Below, piece after piece: positions 1 to 5,452 of a DNA stretch of 7,081 bases (position 1 is its first letter; every line of letters begins with the position of its first letter). The notes beneath the pieces were generated by a model. The model was not told where the DNA came from and did not search any database. It was given only the letters and a program-made list of their open reading frames with translations. Position numbers and translations under genes: made by a program. This stretch comes from Hydrogenophaga sp. (lineage in GTDB: Bacteria; Pseudomonadota; Gammaproteobacteria; Burkholderiales; Burkholderiaceae_C), in contig JAUXXN010000187.1 in NCBI GenBank assembly GCA_030684755.1, forward strand, positions 1 to 7,081. The letters run 5' to 3'.

Positions 1-105
1 GTGGTCCACAGCGGCCTGAGCCTGGCTCTGGGTGATGATGCCCAGCGACACCAGCGTGGCAAACGCCCCTGTGGTCTTGAGGGCGACACGGCGTGAATTG
101 TTCAT
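1..105 (-). CDS. soxY: SoxY, sulfur-carrier protein, N-terminal fragment
   Basis: Only the first 35 codons are present; the gene continues beyond the left edge. The protein starts MNNSRRVALK, with a twin-arginine motif (SRRVALK, residues 4-10). A hydrophobic stretch and a likely AQA cleavage site near residues 29-31 follow, so it is a Tat-exported periplasmic protein. The ATG at 103-105 follows AGGAG by about 7 nt. SoxY normally carries the sulfur substrate on a C-terminal GGCGG cysteine and pairs with SoxZ. Neither that motif nor soxZ is inside the window. The call rests on the Tat signal and on position 36 nt after a cytochrome gene in a soxR-C-D operon, where soxYZ commonly follows. Another Tat-exported Sox protein cannot be excluded. 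Confidence 0.72.
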   Translation of the reverse strand, partial: MNNSRRVALKTTGAFATLVSLGIITQSQAQAAVDH

Positions 106-141
106 GTTGAGCTCCTGATAAAAAGAGAAAACGTCAAAGAG

Positions 142-480
142 TTACTTATCCGGGGCGCCGGCAAGAATCCAGGCGGCGAGCAATTTCAGCTCGTCGTCTT
201 TCAGATTGGGCTGTGCTGGCATTGGAACGGGACCGTACATGCCGGAGCCTCCCGACTTGATGCGGGCCGCCACTTTGGCCTGCGCATCGGCTTCGCCTTT
301 GTGCTTGGCCGCCACGTTTTTGTAAGACGGGCCAACCAGCTTGCGATCCACCGCATGGCAGGCCATGCAGGCGCTTTTGGATGCCAGCGCCTTGGCTGCC
401 GCGGCATCCATGGCATGGGCGCCTGATGCAGCCACCACCGTGGCAGCAGCGAGAAGCAGATGTTTGATTGTCATGTTCAT
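142..480 (-). CDS. Small monohaem c-type cytochrome, paralogue of the SoxD C-terminal domain
   Basis: This is a 112-residue class I cytochrome c with a Sec signal peptide (residues 1-23, ending AHA). It has one haem-binding CMACH (38-42) and a probable axial Met at 87 in GPVPMPAQP. By eye about 45 of 80 positions match the C-terminal haem domain of the neighbouring SoxD (residues 282-362), including VGP, IKxGGSGxYG, VPMPAQP and the C-terminal W-I-x-AGA. It probably acts in the periplasm as an electron carrier for the Sox complex, perhaps taking electrons from SoxCD or SoxXA; that role is inferred from position. It lies between soxD (108 nt upstream) and soxY (36 nt downstream), on the same strand. 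The ATG at 478-480 has GGAG 10 nt upstream. A second ATG two codons in is too far from that site to be preferred. Cytochrome c551/c552 is an equally fair name. Confidence 0.87.
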   Translation of the reverse strand: MNMTIKHLLLAAATVVAASGAHAMDAAAAKALASKSACMACHAVDRKLVGPSYKNVAAKHKGEADAQAKVAARIKSGGSGMYGPVPMPAQPNLKDDELKLLAAWILAGAPDK

Positions 481-545
481 AGCTTAAAAGCTCCGGAGTT
501 TAAAGAGAGTCGGGGTTTACGAGTAAATGCTGATATTTTCAAGCA

Positions 546-575
546 CCAGCAGATAAAGGCGTCTGAATCTGCTGG
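546..575. other. Perfect 9-bp inverted repeat (RNA hairpin) between soxD and the small cytochrome gene
   Basis: CCAGCAGAT (546-554) and ATCTGCTGG (567-575) are perfect reverse complements around a 12-nt loop. The repeat begins 14 nt after the soxD stop codon in the minus-strand transcript. No run of T follows on either strand, so it is not a standard intrinsic terminator. An intercistronic hairpin here could protect the 3' end of soxCD mRNA or partly reduce expression of the downstream cytochrome-soxY genes. The rest of the 481-588 gap shows no gene; the ribosome-binding site of the next gene sits inside a CTCCGGAG palindrome at 491-498. Confidence 0.6.
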
Positions 576-588
576 GCTTGGCCCCGGA

Positions 589-1677
589 TTACTTCGCGCC
601 TGCAGCGATCCACTGCGCAATGGCCTTGGCTTCGGCATCTTTAAGCTGGGGTTGAGCCGGCATCGGGACAGCACCGTACACGCCTGAGCCTCCGTTTTTG
701 ATTTTGTCAATCAAATATGCCTCTGCATCGGCGCGGCCTTTGGTTTTGGCTGCGATCTCATTGAAGCCAGGACCAACCACCTTGCTCTTCATGCCGTGGC
801 AAGCGGTACAGCTGTTGGCATTGAGCAAGGCTTTGGGGTCGTTCACATTGGCACTGGCAGCGGCCACCACAACCGGAGCGGGCAATGCCGACGAACCAAC
901 AGGCCCTTTGGGAGCGGGCTTGGTGGTGTCAGCACCACGCACAGGGCCGATGATGCGGTTTTGCTCGGCAATGTTTCCGTGGGCGTCGCGGGCAAAGTCG
1001 GGCAAAGACGAACGGATGGCGCTTTCCACAGGGCAATCTTTCATACAAGCCACGTTCTTCACATCGCCCTTGCCATTGACTTTCCACAGCGGCTCATAAA
1101 ACACCATGCCATAGCGGTTGGGCATGCGCTTTTGCACTTCGGCGATGTTTTTGTCGCTCAGGGTGAAGTCTTCGGGCACGATTTCGGCCAGGCTCAAGAT
1201 GTAGGCGGTGACGGCATACACCTCGTCGGTGGTCAGCGTCTTGGGCGCATTCCAGGGCATGGCTCGGTTGATGTAGTCCCACACGGTGGACAGAGTGGCC
1301 ACCTTCATGAGTGTGGTTTTCTGGGGAAAGCTGCTGCCCTCTTCCAGGTTCTTAACGCGACCCCGCTCAATGTCAGCCTTGGTGGTGCCGCCCACGATGG
1401 GGGTGAACACCTCATTGGACTCGCCAAAACTGCCGTGGCAAGAGGCACATTGCGCCTCCCACACCTGCTCGCCTTTGGGCACACTGCCAGAACCCGCAGG
1501 CAAACCCTTGAAGTCGGGGCGCACATCAATGTCCCAGGCTTTCACCTCAGCGGGTGTGGCGTCACGGCCAATGTTGTGCCAGGGCTTCGTCTGTGCCACG
1601 GCGGCGCTGGAGCCCAACATGGCCAGCGCCAAGGTGATGACCGCTGCGGGGGTGGAGATTTTGAATAGGGATTTCAT
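589..1677 (-). CDS. soxD: SoxD, dihaem cytochrome c subunit of sulfane (sulfite) dehydrogenase
   Basis: This is a 362-residue periplasmic dihaem cytochrome that pairs with the molybdenum subunit SoxC. SoxCD oxidises the sulfane sulfur held on SoxY, releasing six electrons that leave through SoxD. The Sec signal peptide covers about residues 1-28 (AVA cleavage). The first haem domain has CASCH at 77-81 and a likely Met ligand at 140 (AMPWNAP). A central segment includes CMKDC (211-215). A Pro/Ala-rich linker (about 250-278) leads to the second haem domain, with CTACH at 290-294 and a Met ligand at 339 (VPMPAQP). Length and layout fit the SoxD family. The start ATG overlaps the soxC stop by 1 nt (TGATG), with AGG 8 nt upstream inside soxC, which argues for translational coupling. 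The C-terminal domain is duplicated as a separate gene immediately downstream. Confidence 0.95.
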   Translation of the reverse strand: MKSLFKISTPAAVITLALAMLGSSAAVAQTKPWHNIGRDATPAEVKAWDIDVRPDFKGLPAGSGSVPKGEQVWEAQCASCHGSFGESNEVFTPIVGGTTKADIERGRVKNLEEGSSFPQKTTLMKVATLSTVWDYINRAMPWNAPKTLTTDEVYAVTAYILSLAEIVPEDFTLSDKNIAEVQKRMPNRYGMVFYEPLWKVNGKGDVKNVACMKDCPVESAIRSSLPDFARDAHGNIAEQNRIIGPVRGADTTKPAPKGPVGSSALPAPVVVAAASANVNDPKALLNANSCTACHGMKSKVVGPGFNEIAAKTKGRADAEAYLIDKIKNGGSGVYGAVPMPAQPQLKDAEAKAIAQWIAAGAK

Positions 1678-3020
1678 CAGAACACCTGCACGTTAGAGAC
1701 TTCGCCGTTCTCAGACACTTTCCAAGACTGAATGGCGTTTTGGTGATAAACAGACCTTGTGCCACGTGCGGCACGCAGCTGGTTGATCTTGGGCTGCACA
1801 TAACCGGTGCTGTCGATGGCACGGCTCTGCAGAATGGCAGGCTTGCCGTCCCACACCCAGTCGATGTTGAAGCGAGTCAAAGCTTTCGGCAGCACCGGGC
1901 CTTCCATGCGGGCGGTTCGCCAGTTGCGCCCACCGTCCACGCTCACGTCCACGCGCTTGATGGCGCCACGGCCCGACCAGGCCAGACCGGTGATGTTGTA
2001 AAAACCTTTGTCCAACAGCGTCTGGCTGCCCGATGGGGTGGTGATGACAGACTTGCACTCTTGGATGCCGGTGTATTGGCGGTGTGTGCCATCGGGCATG
2101 TGGTCCACGTAATGGATCGCTTCGTCTTTGGTGGCGTACTTCATGTCGCCCACCTCAATGCGGCGCAGGTACTTGACCCAGCTCACGCCCTGCACGCCCG
2201 GCACCACCAGACGCAGCGGGTAGCCGTTTTCAGGGCGCAACATCTCACCGTTCATGGCCCAGGCCACCAGACAGTCGTCCATGGCTTGGTCGATGGCAAT
2301 GGTGCGGGTCATGGACGAACCATCGGCGCCCTCGGCCAGCACGTATTTGCCGTTCTTCTTGTCGTAACCGCACATTTCCAGCAACGTGGACAGCAGCACG
2401 CCAGTGAACTCCGAACAGCTAACCATGCCATGCGTGTACTGCACCGACGGAAGCGCCACATTGCCCCACTCAGGTGCCGAGTTGGCACCGCACTCGATAA
2501 AGTGGATGCGCGACACGCTGGGCAGACGCATCAGGTCGTCCATGGTGAACACGCGCTCGCGCTTCACCAAACCATTGATCATCAGGCGATGCTTGGAGGG
2601 ATCGATGTCCCACCAGCCTTGGTGGTGGCGCTCAAAGTGCAGGCCGCTGGGCGTGATGATGCCGAACAGCCCTTGCAGCGGCGTGAAGCTGACCGAAGCT
2701 TGCGACACGCGGGTCAGGCCCGGGCTCTCGCGGCGTTGCAGGTTGGCTTCCCACTTGCTGGGCTTGCCGTAACCCTCCATGGCCACGGGCAAGCCCAGGC
2801 CGGTGGTGTGCTCGGGCAACTTCAGAATAACGTCCTCACCCTCTGCAGCAACAGCACGTGTAGCGGCGGTTGCCGTGGTGGCCACACCTGCGCCCATGGC
2901 CAGTGCCGTACCCATGAATTTTCGGCGCGCCTTGCGAGCCTCTTCCATTTTTTCGGCACTCAGGTGATTCTCAGGCGCGGGGAGAATGCGCCCTATGACT
3001 TCGCTCAGGTCTTTAGACAC
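1677..3020 (-). CDS. soxC: SoxC, molybdenum subunit of sulfane (sulfite) dehydrogenase
   Basis: This 447-residue protein of the sulfite oxidase family is the catalytic subunit of the periplasmic SoxCD complex. It has a long N-terminal region with a twin-arginine motif (ARRKFMG, residues 31-37) and a hydrophobic Ala-rich stretch (about 38-59), so it is exported folded with its cofactor. The molybdopterin domain contains the likely Mo-ligand Cys177 in HFIECGANS and the conserved YPLRLVVPGVQG (267-278). The C-terminal dimerisation domain has SVDGGRNWRTA (360-370). The chosen start is GTG at 3018-3020, preceded by AGAAGGA (3029-3035) at 8 nt; the next in-frame ATG is codon 25 and would shorten the leader before the RR motif. 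The GTG overlaps the end of the regulator gene by 8 nt. SorA-type sulfite dehydrogenase is the main alternative, but the pairing with SoxD and the sox context favour SoxC. Confidence 0.95.
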   Translation of the reverse strand: MSKDLSEVIGRILPAPENHLSAEKMEEARKARRKFMGTALAMGAGVATTATAATRAVAAEGEDVILKLPEHTTGLGLPVAMEGYGKPSKWEANLQRRESPGLTRVSQASVSFTPLQGLFGIITPSGLHFERHHQGWWDIDPSKHRLMINGLVKRERVFTMDDLMRLPSVSRIHFIECGANSAPEWGNVALPSVQYTHGMVSCSEFTGVLLSTLLEMCGYDKKNGKYVLAEGADGSSMTRTIAIDQAMDDCLVAWAMNGEMLRPENGYPLRLVVPGVQGVSWVKYLRRIEVGDMKYATKDEAIHYVDHMPDGTHRQYTGIQECKSVITTPSGSQTLLDKGFYNITGLAWSGRGAIKRVDVSVDGGRNWRTARMEGPVLPKALTRFNIDWVWDGKPAILQSRAIDSTGYVQPKINQLRAARGTRSVYHQNAIQSWKVSENGEVSNVQVF

Positions 3021-3429
3021 TTGCTTTTTCCTTCTGTTTGAGGGGTTTTGTTTGAGAGGCCCGCGCCGACTGGCTTGGGCGGGGTGTCATGTCATCGACG
3101 AAATGGTTAAAACTCTCGCGGGCACTGGCCGCACTTTCAATGCGACCAGCCACCTGCGACGACACCGAGCGGCACAGCTCGACGTACATCGGATCAGCGA
3201 CCTTGTAGAAAATCTGATTGCCCTCGCGGCGGCGCGACAACATGCCGGCTTGGTACATCAACCCCAGGTGGCGCGAGGCATTGGCCTGCGCCAGACCCGT
3301 GGCCTTGAGGATGTCGTTCACGCAACGCTCTTCTTGGCAGAGGGTATGCAGAATCCGCAGGCGCGTGGGTTCGCCCAACACGCTGAAATAACGCGCTACA
3401 GACTCAAAAACCTCGTGCAGTTCATCCAC
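3013..3429 (-). CDS. soxR: ArsR/SmtB-family repressor, SoxR-like
   Basis: This is a 138-residue winged-helix regulator. The HTH region spans about residues 12-70, including EPTRLRILHTL, the recognition-helix stretch QANASRHLGLMYQAG and the wing RRREGNQIFYKV. A charged, probably disordered tail follows (about 113-138). As first gene of the operon it probably represses the sox genes and perhaps the divergent fcc genes until a sulfur species is sensed. It has three cysteines: Cys31 and Cys36 near helix 2-3 and Cys86 in the C-terminal helix (VELCRSV). Sulfur-responsive relatives (SqrR, BigR, SoxR) use a Cys pair linking these regions, but as I recall the family the spacing there is about 66 residues, against 50-55 here. 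The start is GTG at 3427-3429, with GGAG 8 nt upstream. An ArsR type responding to another ligand is possible. It is unrelated to the redox SoxR of the SoxRS system. Confidence 0.85.
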   Translation of the reverse strand: MDELHEVFESVARYFSVLGEPTRLRILHTLCQEERCVNDILKATGLAQANASRHLGLMYQAGMLSRRREGNQIFYKVADPMYVELCRSVSSQVAGRIESAASARESFNHFVDDMTPRPSQSARASQTKPLKQKEKASV

Positions 3430-3447
3430 CTGTGCGTCTCCGGTCGG

Positions 3448-3465
3448 GTTTGATTTTCATCAAAC
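3448..3465. promoter_or_regulatory. FNR/Anr/FixK-type binding site
   Basis: The core TTGAT-TTTC-ATCAA (3450-3463) matches the FNR-family consensus TTGATNNNNATCAA at every defined base. The symmetry extends one or two bases further (GTTTGAT and ATCAAAC, 7-bp arms). It lies 19 nt upstream of the soxR start. If the sox promoter uses the TATAGT at 3473-3468, the site would sit over the transcription start and repress. If the fcc side uses TATAAC at 3488-3493, the site centre would be about 43 bp upstream of the start, close to the -41.5 position typical of activation. Which of these holds cannot be settled from sequence. Confidence 0.6.
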
Positions 3466-3470
3466 AAACT

Positions 3471-3490
3471 ATATGATTGAATGCTGATAT
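3471..3490. promoter_or_regulatory. AT-rich imperfect dyad, possible ArsR-family operator
   Basis: ATATGA at one end and TGATAT at the other form an imperfect 20-bp dyad (ATATnA...TnATAT), 41 nt upstream of the soxR start and next to the FNR-type site. ArsR-family repressors usually bind AT-rich dyads over their own promoter, so this is the best place to expect SoxR binding. The symmetry is weak (five matched positions per arm). Confidence 0.25.
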
Positions 3491-3671
3491 AACGATTAGT
3501 GTAAACCCGGATACCCACAAAATTCTGACAAACGGCGGTCACGAACTGCCCGAAACCGAGCGGGCCTTGGTCTCATTTTTTACGGTTTTTAAGCTGACCC
3601 AACCCTGACTTGAACGCCTAAAAATTCAAAAAATTCGCTAGGGTTTTCACGGCTGGAACCACAGGGGGCGC

Positions 3672-3683
3672 GATGCTAGCATC
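3672..3683. repeat. Perfect 12-bp palindrome in the fcc upstream region
   Basis: GATGCTAGCATC is fully self-complementary and lies about 100 bp upstream of the fccA start codon. It does not match a regulator site I recognise. It could be an operator for the plus-strand operon, or chance; a 12-bp perfect palindrome is only mildly unlikely in a region of this size. Confidence 0.35.
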
Positions 3684-3773
3684 AAACATCTAAATATGCG
3701 GAATTACTGATGCTTATGGCCGCTGCAGGGGTCTGCTACAGTTTTAGACGGTATTCAATTCAAACCAACCTCT

Positions 3774-3777
3774 GGAG
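3774..3777 (+). promoter_or_regulatory. Ribosome-binding site that decides the fccA start
   Basis: GGAG at 3774-3777 directly abuts the ATG at 3778-3780 (no spacing) but lies 6 nt before the in-frame ATG at 3784-3786. The second ATG is therefore the more likely start. Confidence 0.65.
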
Positions 3778-3783
3778 ATGACG

Positions 3784-4086
3784 ATGGTCAAATCGATCAA
3801 GTGGCTGGCTGCGGGAGCCTTGAGCCTCGCTGCTGTGGGGGCACAAGCCCAGGTCAACCAAGTGCGTGTCTGGGCAGCCGCTTGCGCCAACTGTCACGGC
3901 ACTGAAGGCCGGGCTCAGCAGGGCATGGAGTCGCTGGCCGGCAAGGACAAAGACGAATTGCTGCAGAAAATGCTCGATTACAAGTCTGGCCGCAAGCCTG
4001 CAACCATCATGCACCAGCTCTCCAAAGGCTACTCCGATGAGCAGCTTGGCCAAATTGCTGCGTACTTTGCTGCCCAGAAGAAATAA
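3784..4086 (+). CDS. fccA: Monohaem cytochrome c, FccA-like subunit of flavocytochrome c sulfide dehydrogenase
   Basis: This is a 100-residue class I cytochrome c exported by a Sec signal peptide (residues 1-22, AQA cleavage). Haem binds at CANCH (34-38); the likely axial Met is 76, in ATIMHQ. In flavocytochrome c sulfide dehydrogenase this subunit accepts electrons from the FAD subunit during sulfide oxidation. It has one haem and about 8 kDa of mature protein, like the green sulfur bacterial form rather than the dihaem Allochromatium form. The stop codon TAA runs into GGAG, the ribosome-binding site of fccB, and only 12 nt separate the two genes, so they form one unit. The fold resembles each half of the cytochrome c4 encoded downstream (LDxYKSGR-type segment, then the Met loop). 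An in-frame ATG at 3778 would add two residues. If not a true FccB partner, it is a cytochrome c553-type carrier. Confidence 0.82.
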   Translation: MVKSIKWLAAGALSLAAVGAQAQVNQVRVWAAACANCHGTEGRAQQGMESLAGKDKDELLQKMLDYKSGRKPATIMHQLSKGYSDEQLGQIAAYFAAQKK

Positions 4087-4098
4087 GGAGACCTCATC

Positions 4099-5379
4099 AT
4101 GAAACGTCGTCAATTTGTACAAACGCTGGGCGCTGGCTCAGCCGTCGCTGGTCTGGGCTTGCTGGGCGGTTGCGCTGGCATGGGTGGCAGCAGCGCTCAA
4201 GTGGTGGTGGTGGGCGGTGGCTACGGTGGAGCAACCGCCGCCAAATACGTGCGCATGTTTTCCGACTACGGCATCAATGTCACCCTGATCGAGCCCAACG
4301 AGGCCTTCATCTCTTGCCCTATCTCCAATCTGGTCATTCAGGGCAGCAAGACCATCGCCGAGGTCACTACACCCTACGACAACCTAACCAAGCGCCACGG
4401 CGTGAAGGTGGTGCGCGACATGGTGGCCAGCATCGACCCCGAAAAACGCATGGTCAAACTGGCCAGTGGTGGCGAATTGCCCTATGACCGCCTGATCCTG
4501 TCGCCAGGCATCGACTTTATGTGGGAAAGCCTGCCCGGCATGGCCAAAGCTGGAGCCAAAGACAAAGTGCTGCACGCTTGGAAAGCCGGAGCACAAACCG
4601 TGGCGCTGCGCAAGCAGCTTGAAGCCATGCCTGATGGTGGCGTATATGCCATCTCCATCCCGTTGGCGCCTTTCCGCTGCCCACCCGGCCCCTACGAACG
4701 CGCCAGCCTGGTGGCCAACTACTTCAAGAAGGCCAAGCCCAAGAGCAAGGTTGTGATTTTCGACGCCAACGACGACATCCAGTCGAAGAAGGGCTTGTTC
4801 ATGAAGGCCTGGAAGGAGCACTACGACGGCATGATCGACTACCGCCCCAAGCACCGGGTAACGGACGTGGACGCTGCAACGAACACCTTGAAGTTCGAGT
4901 TCAACGACGACTTCAAAGCGGCTGTGGCCAACGTGGTGCCCAACATGCGCGCGGGCGATATTGCGGTCAAAACCGGTCTGGCAACCGCCAACGCCCGCTG
5001 GTGCGAGGTGGACTTCCTGACGTTTGAGTCCAAAGCCCACAAGAACATCCACGTGCTGGGTGACTCCATCCAGATTGCACCGGGCATGCCCAAGTCGGGC
5101 CACATGGCCAACCAGCACGGCAAAACCTGCGCTGCGGCAGTGGTTTCGCTGTTGGCTGGAAAAGAGCCACCGAGCCTGCCGATCTACGCCAACACCTGCT
5201 ACAGCTTCGTGACCGATGAGGATGTGGTTCACGTGGCCAGCGTGCACCGCTACGACGCCGAGAAGAAGACCATGTTGACGGTGCCGGGTTCGGGTGGCGT
5301 ATCAACGGCCGCCAGCGAACTGGAAGGCCGTTATGCGCACGCTTGGGCGCGCAATATCTGGGCAGATACGTTGGCTTGA
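4099..5379 (+). CDS. fccB: FccB-like flavoprotein subunit of sulfide dehydrogenase (flavocytochrome c)
   Basis: This 426-residue FAD enzyme oxidises sulfide to sulfur or polysulfide in the periplasm and passes electrons to FccA. A twin-arginine motif (KRRQFVQ, 2-8) precedes a hydrophobic stretch ending LLGGC (Cys25), a possible lipobox. The FAD-binding Rossmann motif is VVVVGGGYGG (35-44). Cys73 in ISCPISN matches the cysteine that binds FAD covalently in Allochromatium FccB. Cys194 in PFRCPPGPYER and Cys367 in ANTCYSF match the redox-active disulfide (173 residues apart here, 176 in Allochromatium). HVLGDS (318-323) is the second FAD contact. Length fits the family. TAAGGAG overlaps the fccA stop, 8 nt before the ATG. 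All key cysteines are present, so the enzyme should be active; sulfide:quinone reductase is less likely given the Tat signal and cytochrome partner. An intrinsic terminator follows 9 nt after the stop. Confidence 0.93.
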   Translation: MKRRQFVQTLGAGSAVAGLGLLGGCAGMGGSSAQVVVVGGGYGGATAAKYVRMFSDYGINVTLIEPNEAFISCPISNLVIQGSKTIAEVTTPYDNLTKRHGVKVVRDMVASIDPEKRMVKLASGGELPYDRLILSPGIDFMWESLPGMAKAGAKDKVLHAWKAGAQTVALRKQLEAMPDGGVYAISIPLAPFRCPPGPYERASLVANYFKKAKPKSKVVIFDANDDIQSKKGLFMKAWKEHYDGMIDYRPKHRVTDVDAATNTLKFEFNDDFKAAVANVVPNMRAGDIAVKTGLATANARWCEVDFLTFESKAHKNIHVLGDSIQIAPGMPKSGHMANQHGKTCAAAVVSLLAGKEPPSLPIYANTCYSFVTDEDVVHVASVHRYDAEKKTMLTVPGSGGVSTAASELEGRYAHAWARNIWADTLA

Positions 5380-5388
5380 TGAACTTTG

Positions 5389-5422
5389 AAAGCGTCCCAG
5401 TACTTGTCCGGGACGCTTTTTT
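5389..5422 (+). terminator. Intrinsic terminator after fccB
   Basis: AAAGCGTCCC (5389-5398) pairs perfectly with GGGACGCTTT (5410-5419) around an 11-nt loop, and the T run extends to 5422. This is a textbook Rho-independent terminator in the plus direction. It stands only 30 nt before the cytochrome c4 start codon, so it would cut off or attenuate transcription of that gene from the fcc promoter. Confidence 0.9.
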
Positions 5423-5452
5423 CGACTTCAAATATCAGTCAAAGGTTATGCA

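Larger units (their letters stand above)
3430..3783. promoter_or_regulatory. Divergent intergenic control region between sox and fcc operons
   Basis: This 354-bp region holds no credible gene and must contain promoters in both directions. It is AT-richer than its surroundings, especially 3577-3640. For the sox direction a TATAGT -10-like hexamer (reverse strand, 3473-3468) is the best match, but I see no good -35 at the right distance; TTTACA at 3505-3500 is too far for it and suits only a weak ATTCAA. For the fcc direction, TATAAC at 3488-3493 and TATGG/TACAGT near 3715-3742 are weak candidates. No confident promoter can be named by eye. The repeats listed separately are the best-supported sites. 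Confidence 0.7.

Noticed and set aside
796..1668. A 290-codon plus-strand open frame opposite soxD
   Set aside because: Same His/Gly-rich shadow composition, no signal or motif, and fully overlapped by the dihaem SoxD gene.
1740..3041. A 433-codon open frame on the plus strand opposite soxC
   Set aside because: It is rich in His, Ala, Val and Gly with no recognisable domain. It lies almost wholly antisense to a clear soxC, which carries Mo-ligand and Tat motifs; GC-rich genes often leave such open antisense frames.
3577..3640. AT-rich tract with AAATTC repeats as an origin or attachment site
   Set aside because: There are only two short imperfect copies, with no DnaA boxes, integrase or tRNA gene nearby. 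It fits ordinary promoter-region AT richness.
4384..5247. A 287-codon minus-strand open frame opposite fccB
   Set aside because: Its composition is a mirror of fccB coding sequence, with no domain and no sensible ribosome-binding context.
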